Below are positions 1-12,116 of a stretch of DNA of 64,000 nt, in pieces. The position numbers and the translations under genes were made by a program. The stretch is from Anseranas semipalmata (taxonomy: Eukaryota; Chordata; Aves; Anseriformes; Anseranatidae). Below the pieces are notes generated by a model. It did not search any database. It was not told the DNA's origin and worked only from the letters and a program-made list of their open reading frames with translations. The DNA is taken from assembly GCA_013399115.1 (NCBI GenBank), contig VXAA01000967.1:845605-909604 (forward strand), written 5' to 3'. Every line of letters starts with the position of its first letter. The first letter of the stretch is position 1.

Positions 1-3000
1 CATGAGCCCGGCCGCATGTCTCAGCCTTTTGCCACCCAGACCTGGCTCCAAAATGCTTTTCCACCCCCTGCCCTGGCTGGGCACTGAGCTGGTGTCACCC
101 CCGCTGCGAACCGCGGTTCCTCCTGGAGCACCTGCCCCAGGCTGCGGGGACAAGCAGGACGCGAATCAGATCCAGCTGGATTTTACGGCACCGCAGGTAG
201 AAGAGATCACAAAGCAGCAGGCAGTGATCGCCAGGTAGCACCCCCGGCATGTCAAGCACTGCAAGCATAAGGTTGGATGATGAAGCAGCACTGAGAAGGC
301 GTGTGCTCAGCAAAGGGAATAAATGCATGTTTCCAGCTCGCTCAGGTATCTGTTGGATGAGCTACGGTGGTCCAGCTTCTCCTACAGCTTTGTGTGTTCA
401 TCTGCGCGCCTTACCACCAGCAAAAGGAGTTAAATGTTTCCTGAGATGAGATGCTTTGCGTAACCGTCAGTGCTTCAGGAGAGAGAGGAGTACCCGTGTG
501 CTTGCTGTGCTTCCAGCCTGAAGGTGCCCTTGGCTCCTTCACCCCGTGGTGCCTTGGCCCGAGCAGCCCCAGATCCACAGACACGGTCAGAAAAGGGGAA
601 TATTTCTGAGGCACTAACAGGAGGGTGGTTTACCTTAGAGGAAGGGAAGACACTTTTAAGACTTTGGTTAAAAATCACGATGCTTGCTTTCCAAGGACAG
701 AGGTTTCAAACTCTCTCCCACAATAAACCATTTCACAGGTAGAATACGATGCTAACTTGAAACGAGGTTGGAAGAAGAGGTGAACGGAAAGCAGTGGAGA
801 TGGCCGATGGGGCGTTGCACGGGTTGTTGTGGGATTACACAAGACGAAGCAGGGTGTCGTGACGGGATCCGCATCTGCCCGTAGCTAACGCCTGCGGAGG
901 CCTGCAGGTATCCAGAGCCGCACGCAGCATGCGCTGTGTTAGCTCTGCGCCAGTAAGCGGTTTTAAAATACACAAAGGAGTGGAAAGCCGAGGTTCTGCA
1001 TCGCTGCAATTACTGCTAATACGGGCTGTAATTTAATGGAAACTGCTGTGCATGTTGTGAAGTGTTTTGTTCACAAAATGGGAGACAGAAACCATTATTT
1101 TTCTCCCTTCCCACCCACACCACTTAGAGACACCCCTCGTACCGCCGGAGCTCGCTGGAGGGGCACCCAGCAATTTCCTAAACTCCGCAGGTCTTTCTGA
1201 GCTGACGAGGCAAAATTAAATCTAACATCAGAGGCAGGAAAGCACTGAAGTTAATTAAAGCAGAGAATTAACATGTCCGTGTTGTCTTGCCCTCTGTTCA
1301 CAGCAGAGCCAAGTTGCGCTCAGGGTTGTTGCACCCTATGGGTGGTGACAAATAGGGCTTGCGGGGCACTGAAATGTTCCGACGTGCTGAGTGCGCCCCG
1401 GGGAAGCAGCCTGCGTCCTCCCCGGGAGGCAGGAGGTCGGGAGGCTCGGCAGGTGCGGGATCACGCTGGGAAGCGGTGAGGCCAGGCGGGCATTCCTTTT
1501 CCCAGCACCACCCATGGAAACGCAAAGTGTCTTTGCTGTAGCGCGGTGCGGCTGTTCTCTGCCTGAAGTGTCGGGACAGAAGGTCCGTATCAAAACGCAT
1601 CGCTGTGTCAGGGCTGCAGCAGGGCCTCCAGAAGAGCAGCTTCACGCGGCTCGATTTCGCTTGCTGTGAGCAGTCAGCCAGTGCCGTGCTCCGAGCCAAA
1701 ATCTTTTTTGCAGACTTTGCCTGCAAACTTGTCAGCAAGCAGCCATCCTCCAGAGGCCTGAGGTGTCCAGTTCATCATCAGTGAGGGGAAGCAGAAGCTT
1801 TAAACCAAAGCCTGCTAAGTGCTAAGCTGTTTGTTTGGTGGTTGCTGAGCATCTCTGCGCTATCAGCTGGGAGGTCTGAGCCCACCCTCTTCCTCCTGCG
1901 CACTCAAGCTTTTTTTCTGCTATCCGCTTCATTAAAAGAGGAGGTGGAGAAGTAAGTTTTGGCTGAGCTGCACTGTCAGGCTAAGGAAATGTCAGGGGAT
2001 GGGTGTGTTTGGAGGAGCAAAGCCTGGGGTGCAGCCCGCATGGGCGGCATGGGTCTGTGCGAGGTCAGCTCCGGGAGCGGGCACGAGAGATGCCCAGGAC
2101 TTGCAGGAGTTTTGCAGCAGGAAGGAAGAAGCAGGCTTGGAAAAGCGCTGGTAGCTGTGAAGGGGAGAGTTTGGAGGGAAATTCATCCTGCAGAGATTTG
2201 GGGTTCGAGGAAGGAGAGAAGCGGGGTTTGGCAGGGAGGGGACACGTGCAGGCTTCACAGCGTGAGAAGCCGGAGGAGTGTGGCACTGGGGTGCGGGGCC
2301 CGTGGTGCTTGGGTGTCAACCTGGAGCTGGTTGGCTTTGGTCAGGACTCAGTGGTACATGAAACAGGCAGTTTTTTCAGGGAGCAAATTACATATTTTAT
2401 TCATTTTCTGTGCAAAAAGGAGCTGTTCTGAAGCAATAATGGGGATGTTTCTAAGCAACGTTGTTTTTCCACTGCAAGCTTCAGGAACGGTGACATTTTT
2501 GGACATTTTTGTAACAATAAGCCAAACCGCCTGCTGTTTACACACAGGAAAGCCTTGTCTTGGTTCTCCCAACTTTGCCTGCTCGGGTGGGTTGGGGGCC
2601 TCAGCCCCAGCCCTGGGCTCACCCCAGATCCGTGCAGGAGTGAGCAGGGGGATGTGGGGTGCTGGGCTGCTGCAGGCCCCCCAACAGGGGAGGCGGAGGA
2701 CCCCCAGGAGGACGCCCCATGGATCTGCCTGGCCGGCGCCCCGTCCTCACGTCCAGCCTAGTCCCTCTGTCTGCCGCACCCTCCTTGTGGGCCAGCTGGA
2801 AGATGCCGAAGCCTTGCCGCAAGGGCTGGGCCGGGCTTCTGCTTCTTCTGCCACTGGCACCACTGTCCCTGCTGGCCCCGGGGCTGGGGACACGGGGTCC
2901 TTGTCCTGGTGGTCACCTGCCACTGTGGCTGCATGGGGGGCACTGACCCACGCAGGATGCGTCCCCTCCGTCCGGCATTTCTGGTAAAGGTTGGCTGCTG

Positions 3001-3210
3001 TGGGCAAAACCACCAACGCAGAGCAATCAAGCTGGGGGTGGGAAAAGGAAAAAATGGCATTATTGGGTTTCTGTGGAGCTCTTCTGAGCCTGGTTCTTCT
3101 TCCGTGGGTGTGGAGTCTGAAACGCTTTAGTCACTGTACGTGGTATTGCATAGATTTTATACAAAACTTGTGTTCTTCCTTAAGAATCAACTTTTTCTCT
3201 CATTCCTGAA

Positions 3211-3383
3211 TGATAGATAGATAGGTGGATGGACAGATAGATAGATGGATAGACAGACAGAGAGATGGGTGAACAGATAGATGGGCAGACGGGTAGATGG
3301 ATGGATGGATGGATGAATAGACAGGTGGAGGGACAGATGGATGGATGGACAGATGGATGGATGGAAAGATGGATGGGCAGACA
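3211..3383 (+). repeat. GATA/GGAT/GACA tetranucleotide microsatellite
   Basis: About 170 bases of imperfect four-base units (GATA, GGAT, GACA, GATG). On the minus strand it translates as Ser-Ile-His-Pro repeats, which is an artefact of the array. Confidence 0.95.
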
Positions 3384-6300
3384 GCCAGCCAGGTCAGTTA
3401 CCCTCATCGCGTTGTGCGGGTGGGACTGCTGGGAGCAGATAAGCTTTAACCGGGGTTTGCTCAGCTGACCGGAGACCGAAGCAAAGCTGCTCAGCAGCTC
3501 TGGCTTCCAAGCAGCCTGACCAGCACTGCTGTCAGGGTTCAGACACTTTGTTTTCCACCTCTCCCAAACACGAGGCTGCTTTTGAGCCATTCGCAGCCGG
3601 GGGGTGTGCAGGACCCCCCTGTAACACCCAGTGCTGGTGCTGGCCCCCAGGGAGCTGGGTACGGGGCAGGGAGCCCGGCGGGGCCGTGCTGCACCGTAGT
3701 GAGGCAGAAAGTACTTCTAGTGAGTAGCAAGGGAGCGCTGAGGAACGACCGCGTGCAATGCCACCTCGGGGACCCGCGTGCTGAAGCTGCCGCTGCTCCC
3801 TGCGGAGCGGCTGGAAGGGCGAGGGATGGTTTGTGGGGCGGCACTGGGATGTTTCTGGATAACCAGGGTGTGTTTTCTTCTGATTGCTTCGCCATAGCGG
3901 GAAGCAGCTGTAGGTTAATTAGTTGATTAAGCAGCACGGGAGGCTCAGGCCATAAATCACTGCCAGAAGGGGCTGCAGGTGTGGGCTGCTTTGTGCAGGG
4001 GAGCTGCTTGTCTGCCTGCCCTGCTGCTTGTGGAAGCACGAGGAGGGGTGCTCTGGGCTCGTGGTGGGGCTGCCTGGGCTGGGCACTGCAGTGGGCGCTT
4101 GGGCCCATGGGATGCACGGTGAGCCGAGGTGGGGTCTGGGTTTGGGGGGAGCTCAGGAGGGCTCGGGCAGTGCCGATGTGGGGATGCAGGATGTGGGGGT
4201 GCTCTGCGCAGGGCTGCTCCCCATGATGCAGCTGTCTCCTGCACTGCAGCCATTGCCGGGCTCTCATACCATTTCCCTGCACTAGAGTTAATTAAAAGCG
4301 AATAATTACAATTGCTTTCTGCCCCGTGCCACAGGAGACAAATACTACTCCTGCCATATGGCATGGGCTGCTTCTTGGGCACGTTTTCTCCCCCGCTTTC
4401 TCCCCCTTTCCTTTTAATTAAGGATGCAGTCAGCTCTGGATGTCCCCAGGATGCGATCGAGCGCGACGTGCCTTGCCGCTGCCCTGGCCCAGGCTGTGCC
4501 CATTGCAGCAACCCCATAAAGGGAGAAATAAATTATATATTCCTTTTGGTCTTGCTCAGCTCTGCCTGCACTGTCAGCACTTACCCTTCGGAGGAAATAA
4601 TTAAACTAAAAGTTACCATAAAATAGATGAAGGCAGTATTGGCTGAATGCAAAGGACAGAACGAGGGTCGTGTTCTCAGATCTCTCGCTGTCACCACAGG
4701 TGTACCTGTGCTAAATGAGATTTCCACGGTGCCGGGCTGAGCACTCCTCGCACCGGGGCAATTTCACTTGAAAAGGTTTTTCTCAGGTTGGGTGAAGGGA
4801 GCCTTTGGCGAACAGGGATTATAATTGGCTGCCTCGTACACCTCTGAGTTAATTGGGACAGCAGCATCCCAGGGAAAGACTGTTTTTGAGGAAGAAATGA
4901 TTTAGTGTTGCTTAAAAAGCTTCTTAAGCAGAGGAGATCTGGAAGAAGCTTGCAAATAGCTAGTGCAGTGAAAAGACTTTCCTGAAGGAGTAATGGAGTG
5001 GAAATGAGAAAATAAAAAGCTCTGGTTAAATGCTGCAGAACATTCCTCGTAGCAAGGCACAGCGGAGCACGTCTGGAAGGAGGAGATGGCAGCTCTGTGG
5101 CGGGGTCAGCTTACGCGCTGGGCTGGGCACTGCAAGCGTAAAGAAGGGGCTGTCCCTGCAGCAGGGGATGGGGCAGGTACACCCCATTTTGCACCCAAAT
5201 CTCTGTCTGGTTGAGTTTTGCAGTATTGGTTAATATTGGATAGATCTGGGACTGCCTGTGCCCCAGGGGTGGCCCTCACCTCGGGCATGGCCGGGTCCGA
5301 TCCCACCCAAACTTCACGTACCTTGCTGGGGTCTCTGTGGTCGTCGGGTCTTAATAGTGATGTGTGTGGAACAAAGCAGTGAAGAATTGGTTTTTTAAAA
5401 AAAAAAGGGGAGAAAACAGCCATTGTGCAGCTGTAACCTCATCCTATGCATCCCTTTTTGCCCCATGCCCATCTCTGCAAGCTCGGAGATGAAACCCATG
5501 GTGTAACGGGTCCCTGCGGGTACCTGCGGCAGGGCTCAGGTGCTGCGCAGAGCCCTGGGCCTTTGTGCCCCCTGCGGGGACATCAGTGGTGTCCTGGTGC
5601 CTACGGGGAGGATGTGACACAACGGGGGGTGACACTTGGGCTGCCTTCCGGAGCAAAGCGCCTGGATGTGCTCGTCTCGCTGCTTCCCAGCACAGCGCTA
5701 CCTTGTTCCCGTTTTGGGTTTTGTTCCCTTCAACCTCTGGCGCGCTCCCTGCACGCATGCACACGCATGCATGCTGATGTCCCCAGCAGCTATAAAAGCT
5801 GGAGGCACCCTGCTGGGGCAGTGAGGTCGAGCTGGAGGAGGGGAAGGAGCTCCTGACACCCAGCACCCAGCACTCTGCCCTCGCCTTCCTTCCTGCTTGC
5901 TGAGGAAGGCGCGCTGCTGCTGCGCTGGTCCCGTGCACACCTTGCCCCGCCGAGCCGCGCAGCCCTTACAGGGGTTTGTCTGAGTTCTACAAAGGTGTCC
6001 CCCACGGATAGTGCTCACTCGTATCGAGCTGTTACATGCAGGGTTATGCTGATGAGGAGGGAATTTCTAAGCCGTGTCCAGTGCTGTCCTGCGCACCCTG
6101 GGCGCTGCTGCAGTGCAGCGTTTGCCTCCCCAGGCACTGGTTGAACCCATGCCCATGAGGCTTGCAGGTGGTAATCAGGGCACTTCAATTAGAGAAAGGC
6201 CTCAAAGAAGAAATTCCATGAAGGGAATCGATTCTTCTGCCCGGGGCAGGGGAGGGGGTTGCTGATACCCGCATCCAGGACTGTCACCGCATGGACCGAA

Positions 6301-7268
6301 GCGCTGGGAAGCGGCAGCAGGGCAGCTTGGGTGAGGCTTTTGAAAGCAAACCCAGCAACTTCCCGACCAGCTTGTCGTCTTCTGTCTAACTACAGGAATG
6401 GTTGTCGACTTACGGGTAGCCAGCAATGCTATAGGACTTCATTCCCATCAAATATCCTTCCAGAGAAGGAGTTAAATGGGTTTAGAGTTGCTGTATGATC
6501 AAATTATTCTCACTTTTCATTGCCAAATATTCATCTCAGTTTTAAACCTTCATGTCCTTTTAACTAAAATTAACATTTATTTCAGACATAATCTAATCTT
6601 CCTACAGTGCCACATTACAAAGAAAAATCCCCTGGGAATGGATTTCAGCCTCCTTTGTTCCTGATATTCTTGGAAAACCGTGATTTTTTTTCCCCTGAAT
6701 TCTTACAGTCAGTCTTTATCCCGGGTGCCTCTTGTTACCCTTGTCTCTGTTCTGTATTTCCTGCTGAATGTGTTATTCGCCCCCCTTTCCCATTTCTATT
6801 GCTTTTTAACTTCCTGATGCTGAACCAGAAAGCTCTTGAGGTCAGAAGTTGCCATCTTTGCCTTTCTCATGAATGTACAATTGTGGCTTCAGACATGCAA
6901 TAAGCTCTTCTTACACATCTTTCAGATCTGATACACCTCTCCATCCAATATTTTTCTTGGTTTTGCTCATTATTTTGCTCACAGCAAAATGGCTAACAAG
7001 CAAAATACTTTTTTTCCCCACTCTTGTGGAAACGAAAGGTTTTGCTTTTTCAGGCTTACTCAGCATCACAGTCAGGTCCAGAACTGAATTATCTTTTATG
7101 AGTATAATTTTGTGTGTGTTTAAAAGCTAAATCGTGTGGCAGGTTTTTGGCTTTGTTTTCCCTCTCCAGTTACAAATGAACAGCACTTTCCCACCGGCTC
7201 TGGGGACTTTGAGAAGGTTTTCCCATGCCAAAATTCCTCCTTCCACCTCACGCCCTGGGTGCTGCGTG

Positions 7269-7331
7269 GCCATGCCATGCGGAGCCATGCTGTGCTGTGG
7301 GGGGCCATGCTGAGCCATGCCGTGCCATGCC
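7269..7331 (+). repeat. CCATGC-containing short tandem cluster
   Basis: GCCATGC recurs six times in about 60 bases with variable spacers (for example GGAGCCATGCTGTGC and TGAGCCATGCCGTG). It is a degenerate minisatellite in the KCNAB1 intron. Confidence 0.75.
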
Positions 7332-8190
7332 AGAGCTGCTCCTGAGCCTCTGGCGGGGCTGGAGACAAGATGTGGAACCAGGGAGCAGTCACCTGGGCGA
7401 GTGGGAGAGGCGCATGCGGTGACGACACCGGCACTTCCCTGGGAAACGAGCGCGCCCTCGCCTTCAAAAAGCCTAGTCAAGGGAAATGTCTGCCTGCTCG
7501 CGCGCTGCTTCGGCACCTCCTGGATTCGTAACAACATCACGGAGCTGCAAGCTGTGTTTTCAGTGAATCAGGCATTAATCTCCTGCACCCGCTACCCCAG
7601 CGCAATCTGGCGAAGCCGCCGGTGCTGCAGGAGCTGTTCTGTTCTACACCAGGAGAGAAGACCAGTGTGCATGGCTCAGCTTTTGGGGCCTGACCCTGTT
7701 TGCGGGGGCTGCAGCTCACCGCGGATGGGGGGGATGCAAGATTGAGGTCCAGAAGAAGGAACACGCGGGAAACAGCCTGGGAAATTGCCAGCCTCCGTGG
7801 CACGGCGCGGAGGCGCTGACCTCTGGGCAGGGCGGTCCCCGCTCGGGCAGGCTTGCGAAGGGCGGCAGCAGCCGCCTGCTTGTAACCGCTCTGCGGGAAC
7901 CTGTGAGCTCTGGGGGCACTCCGGAGCTGCGCTTTGGTCTGCTTAGATTAATCTTCCCGATTGACTTCTGATGGACAAAATCCATCCTTCACGTGCAGGC
8001 TGCGTGAGGACCCGGCTGGTTCCTCGCTCCCTGGGGATTGCATATGGGATAGAGGCAGGATGCGCGTTATCTGCTGGCAAGGAGCCAGGCCATGGTGGGG
8101 TGCGCACTGATGCAGAATCTCGCTGACCACGTTGCATCCTGACAAAATACTCCTGCATTTTTTCATCTGAACTCATAAAATTGACTGCAT

Positions 8191-8241
8191 CTCTGCCCTC
8201 GTGCCATCCCTCTGTCCTCGTGCTGTCCCTCTGCCCTCATG
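8191..8241 (+). repeat. 19-base minisatellite, about 2.7 copies
   Basis: The unit CTCTGCCCTCGTGCCATCC is followed by CTCTGTCCTCGTGCTGTCC and a partial third copy CTCTGCCCTCATG. Confidence 0.85.
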
Positions 8242-9626
8242 AGCTGCGCTCAGGAGCGGGACTGGGTTAGAGCCGTGATGCCCAGGCGAGGTGGTTCTTG
8301 GAGAGGTTTTTGTTTTTCTTTTTTTCTGAAAATGAAGCTGGTTTGCTTTAGGTTTTGTTTTTAAATAATCAGGGAGGTGGTATGGAATGCTTCTCAGGTC
8401 TTGCTTATGATGCAAATTTGGGATCAAGCAAACTGAGACAGCTTCAGACTGGTGATTAAAAGCAGTTTGAAGGTTGCCCCGTGCTGCAGGTCTGGCAGGG
8501 CTTTGTTCAGAGCGGTGCCAGTGCTCCGGTCCTGCAAAGCGTGGGAGAAGGATATCAGAGGGGGGAGAAGCAAGACAGAGCTGTGAGAAGTGGTGTGTGA
8601 ATGAAAGAGCTGCTTCTGAGCTGCTCCAGGGTTAGGCAAACCGAGCCTGAGAGACTCGAGGCTCCTGCAAGCGTCCTCTTTAATGGCTACTTCGCCCTTG
8701 GCAGCGCTGGCTTCCAGGCTGAAGGGAGCGTTTTTCCCGAAGGAGCGGTGCAGTCGCGTCAGCACAAGGCCAGCAGCTGCCGCAGCGCCGGGAGGCTGCG
8801 AGCTGGCGCTGCGGGGTCGGGGCTGGGCATGGGCTCCAGCTGGGGCCTATTCACACAGGGACAATAAAAGATATTATTGCCAATTTATCCATAGGTAAGG
8901 TCATTTCCAACCTTGAAAGCTTTGCTGAGAGCCTCCACCCGAGTGGACCGCAGACACTTGGGAGGGCAACAGCGTCGTCCCTCCTGCAGCAAAGTGCCTC
9001 TGTCCCCACTGGTCCCCTCCGTGCCCAGTCTGTGCTTGGTCCCTGTCCCCCACCCTCTGCGTGGGGAGGGTGTTTTCTTGTCCGATGTCCTGGACGAGGG
9101 CATTTCTGCTCAGCAAGGCAATGGGATGGAAGCGGCTCAGGCTACTCCTGCGTCTGGAGGTGCGGATGTGCCCACCTGGGCCGTGCTCCTTGCCGTGCGG
9201 AGGCAGCTGCATCCTCTCCACCCAGCTCCAGGACCTTGCAGAGCTGTGATGTCCTTCCTCCTCGAGCCTGGAGACAACCCAGGATGCAATGAATGCAATA
9301 ATTAACTGGCAGTGCTGGAGCCGGGGGGAAAGCTGCTCATTGCAGATATCGGAGCCTTGCTGCGGCACGCCGGGAGACGCGGGCTGGGGTGCTCCCGCTG
9401 CTCTGCCTGGATGATGCTTGGCCCTGGGGGCTTCCTCTGAGCCAGGCCCGCTGGTGCAAGCTGCTGTGCAGGGCCTGGGGAGGATGCGGCCGGCGGGGCT
9501 GGGGCTGGGGCTGGCTGACTGTCTCAGCCGTGTGGATTGCTGCAAGTGAAGCACAAAGTGCTTTTACCCTCTGGTTACTTGGAAACAAACCATTGATTTC
9601 ACTTGGTAATTCTGCAGCTTCTAGTT

Positions 9627-9660
9627 ATGTGTGTGTGTGTAAATAAGTGTGTGTGTGTGG
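9627..9660 (+). repeat. TG dinucleotide microsatellite
   Basis: Two GT runs separated by AAATAA, followed shortly by an ATATATCTACAC AT-rich stretch. Confidence 0.9.
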
Positions 9661-11334
9661 ATAATATATCTACACTTTTGCATACACCTGGAAACTGCAA
9701 AACACAAGTAAATATATAAATATTTTTTCTGCTTTTTTGTGTATGTATGGTTTTATTTTGAGGGGGCAGAGGAGAACCAGGTCTCAAGGATTTTTGCTAT
9801 TTCAGGCAAATTATTGATTTGCTCCAGGGCCAGCAATCAAACTGATGGCTGCGTGCTTCTCAGCAGCACAGGGGCTGTGCCCGGAGGCGAGGCACCCTGG
9901 GCAGGCTGAGGTTTCGGCTCGCTTTGCTTTGTGTCTGTGTGCGGACGCTTCACTGTTGGCTTGCAGTCCCATTAATTAGAGCGTGCAGTTTAGTGAAGGG
10001 ATCGCACACAAGTGGAGGATTACAAAGGGCTGGAGCAGCTGGGGGCCGCTGGCCCCGTGGTGCTTTTAGGCTGTGTTCATGTGCTGGCACAGAGCAAATG
10101 CATCCCGGGTCCCCTGGGGCTGGCTGGGGGCACGGCTGCCGACCAGCACCAGCTTCAGCTCGCCTGTCCGCAGGGCAGCGAGGAGAGGCGCTGGCGCAGG
10201 GCAGGAACTTGCCTCTGTGCCCCTGTTTCCTCCCCTTCCCCTCTCCCCGCGTGCCCCCGGGCCCCGCTGCCCCGCAGCTGGGGCTCTGCCAGCACCGCCC
10301 GTGATGCTCCGGTCCAGCCTCGCGCCTCTGGACTCGGTGCCAAACCTTATGGAAAAGGCAGAGGGTAATCTACCCTGTTTTTATATAAAGTGAATTCAGC
10401 TAGAGTTGAGTTTCTAATGCGTGCATGATGTACTGGACACCCTCTCACAAGCTGAGCAGCTACTGAATTCAATTTGCGAGAAGGCTCTTGCACTAAAAGG
10501 ACTTGGCATTTTCACTGTTGGCTCTTTACTATAGACATAAATTTTTCCAAGCACCCCAGTCATGTGCACACTAAGTAAATGGCAAGGACAGCTTTTGGAA
10601 AGTCAAACGCAATGTTTCTGCCCAGATGCATCAGTGGAGCAGCCTCTGCAAGGAGCTGGGTGGAGCTCTCTGAGCAAGAGCCAGTTTCCCAATGGAAATG
10701 CATGCTGGAAATGCGCTGTGGCCTTTGGCTTCTCCAAGAGCGTGCTGTGCTGGGGAGGCCGTTTCATGAAGTAGCGCCAGAGTCCTAGTCCTGAGCCCAG
10801 GCTCATCTTTCCTGCCAGAAACGGTGCATCTCTGGCTGGAGCATCCAGGCAGCTGTGGTGTGCTTGCCTGTTAACTTTTTAAGGGTTACACTTTGTGCAG
10901 AGGGAGATGGCACCACCTGTGCCAGGATCCCGTACACAAAGGGTTTTGTTACGTAGGGGTCTGCCAGTATTCCCGTTTAGAAAAAAGGTATCAGGTTGGT
11001 GCCTGCCCCAAGCATGCTGTGAGCCTGGGGCTGGCGGTGCTGGAAGCGCAGCTCCAGCTTTTAAAATATATGCCTTGAATTCTGAATTCCCACCAGCAGC
11101 GCTAAGCTGTGTCCACAGCAGTATTTTTAGCCGACGTCAGCCGGGGACCATGGGAGCAGGTAGGACAGGGCCCTGGGAAGCTCAGCCAAAAGGACCCGAA
11201 TTGCCTGGGGACATTTGGGTGGCCGCCCTGCATGTGGACCTGTGCCTGGCGAGCGAATGCCCGGGGTGCGCGCAAAGTCACGGCATGCAGAATCTCTCGC
11301 CGCCTGAGCACTGCTGAGGCACTAAGTTGGCTTT

Positions 11335-11358
11335 TGGGGGGGGGNNNNNNGGGGGGGG
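11335..11358. repeat. Poly-G run containing a 6-base N gap
   Basis: Continuous G on both sides of NNNNNN (11345-11350). The true length of the homopolymer is unresolved. Confidence 0.85.
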
Positions 11359-12072
11359 TTCTGTCCTGTTCTTTCTTTTGGATTTAAATAATTCATTAAG
11401 CACAGAAAAAAAAAATCCTGCGGTAATTGTTTGCAGCGCTCTGCAGCAGAAGGTAGAGAGACGGTCCCCAAATTATACCTCGATCTGGCAAAAAAATTGC
11501 ACAGATCCGGCTGTGATATAAAGGTTAAAGCAGGAGGGTATAATTAACAGGGTACTTTGTACTACAGCGCTAGTTTTACATTAGGATAGGGGTTTCATAT
11601 TTGGCACATTTCACGGCCTCGTGGCTAATTACCTTGTCTGCAGCCTCGCTCTGCGAGGTGGGAGGCCCAGAACAGCTCCTGGGGCTGGGGCAAAAGCCCC
11701 ACTGGAAGCAGACGGGGCTGCTCCCGGCCCGCTGCTTTTCTGGGGCTGCGGAGATGGATGGGAATGCTTTGACAAGTGTGAGGGTGAATAAAGAGCGTGC
11801 CGCTGAACAAGGCGAGCGCGCTAATCGGTGTTACTACGCGGAGCGCCGAGCGGTGGTGGAGGCAGGGGAGAGGCGCACGCGTTACTCACGGGGCCGCAAG
11901 CACCCTCGGCTGCGGGCTGCACGCGGGGCTGCGGCCGGCCGTGCCCGAGCCGGCGGGAAGCTGCCCCTTCGGGTGCTTTGGATCAACGCAGCGTCCCCTG
12001 GTTGTGTCACCTGGGGCGTGCCCCCTGGGGCTCTAACGCTGTTTTCCTTTTTGTTTTTTTTTTTTTTCCTAG

Positions 12073-12116
12073 AAACCTCGGGAAATCCGGACTGCGAGTT
12101 TCGTGCCTTGGCCTGG
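12073..12116 (+). CDS. KCNAB1: KCNAB1 exon 1 of 13 seen (first common exon), [15 protein letters not shown]
   Basis: 44 nt exon. The acceptor is a long T tract ending in CCTAG and the donor is GTGAGT. Its first base completes an Arg codon (AG|A) begun in the upstream isoform-specific exon, and its last base starts the Gly codon finished by the next exon. It encodes the start of the AKR barrel, [15 protein letters not shown], the point where the Kv-beta-1 splice forms become identical. No first exon ending in phase AG with a good donor and a recognisable Kv-beta-1 N-terminus was found in 1-12072, so the isoform starts are probably further upstream. Confidence 0.95.

Larger units (their letters stand above)
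1..12072 (+). other. KCNAB1: KCNAB1 intron upstream of the first common exon (partial)
   Basis: GC-rich intronic DNA with many overlapping chance open frames on both strands, none with recognisable protein or coherent splice sites. It holds a GATA/GGAT tetranucleotide array (3211-3383), a CCATGC cluster (7269-7331), a 19-base minisatellite (8191-8241), a TG tract (9627-9660), a poly-G run with a small gap (11335-11358), and an isolated TATA-like box near 5790. I found no Kv-beta-1 alternative first exon here. Confidence 0.8.

Noticed and set aside
1959..2987. 342-codon open frame on the plus strand
   Set aside because: It begins at a non-ATG codon in GC-rich KCNAB1 intron, has no recognisable domain, and overlaps open frames in other phases. 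It is most likely a chance frame.
3180..3590. Minus-strand frame with Ser-Ile-His-Pro repeats
   Set aside because: The repeat peptide is a translation of the GATA/GGAT microsatellite, not a protein gene.
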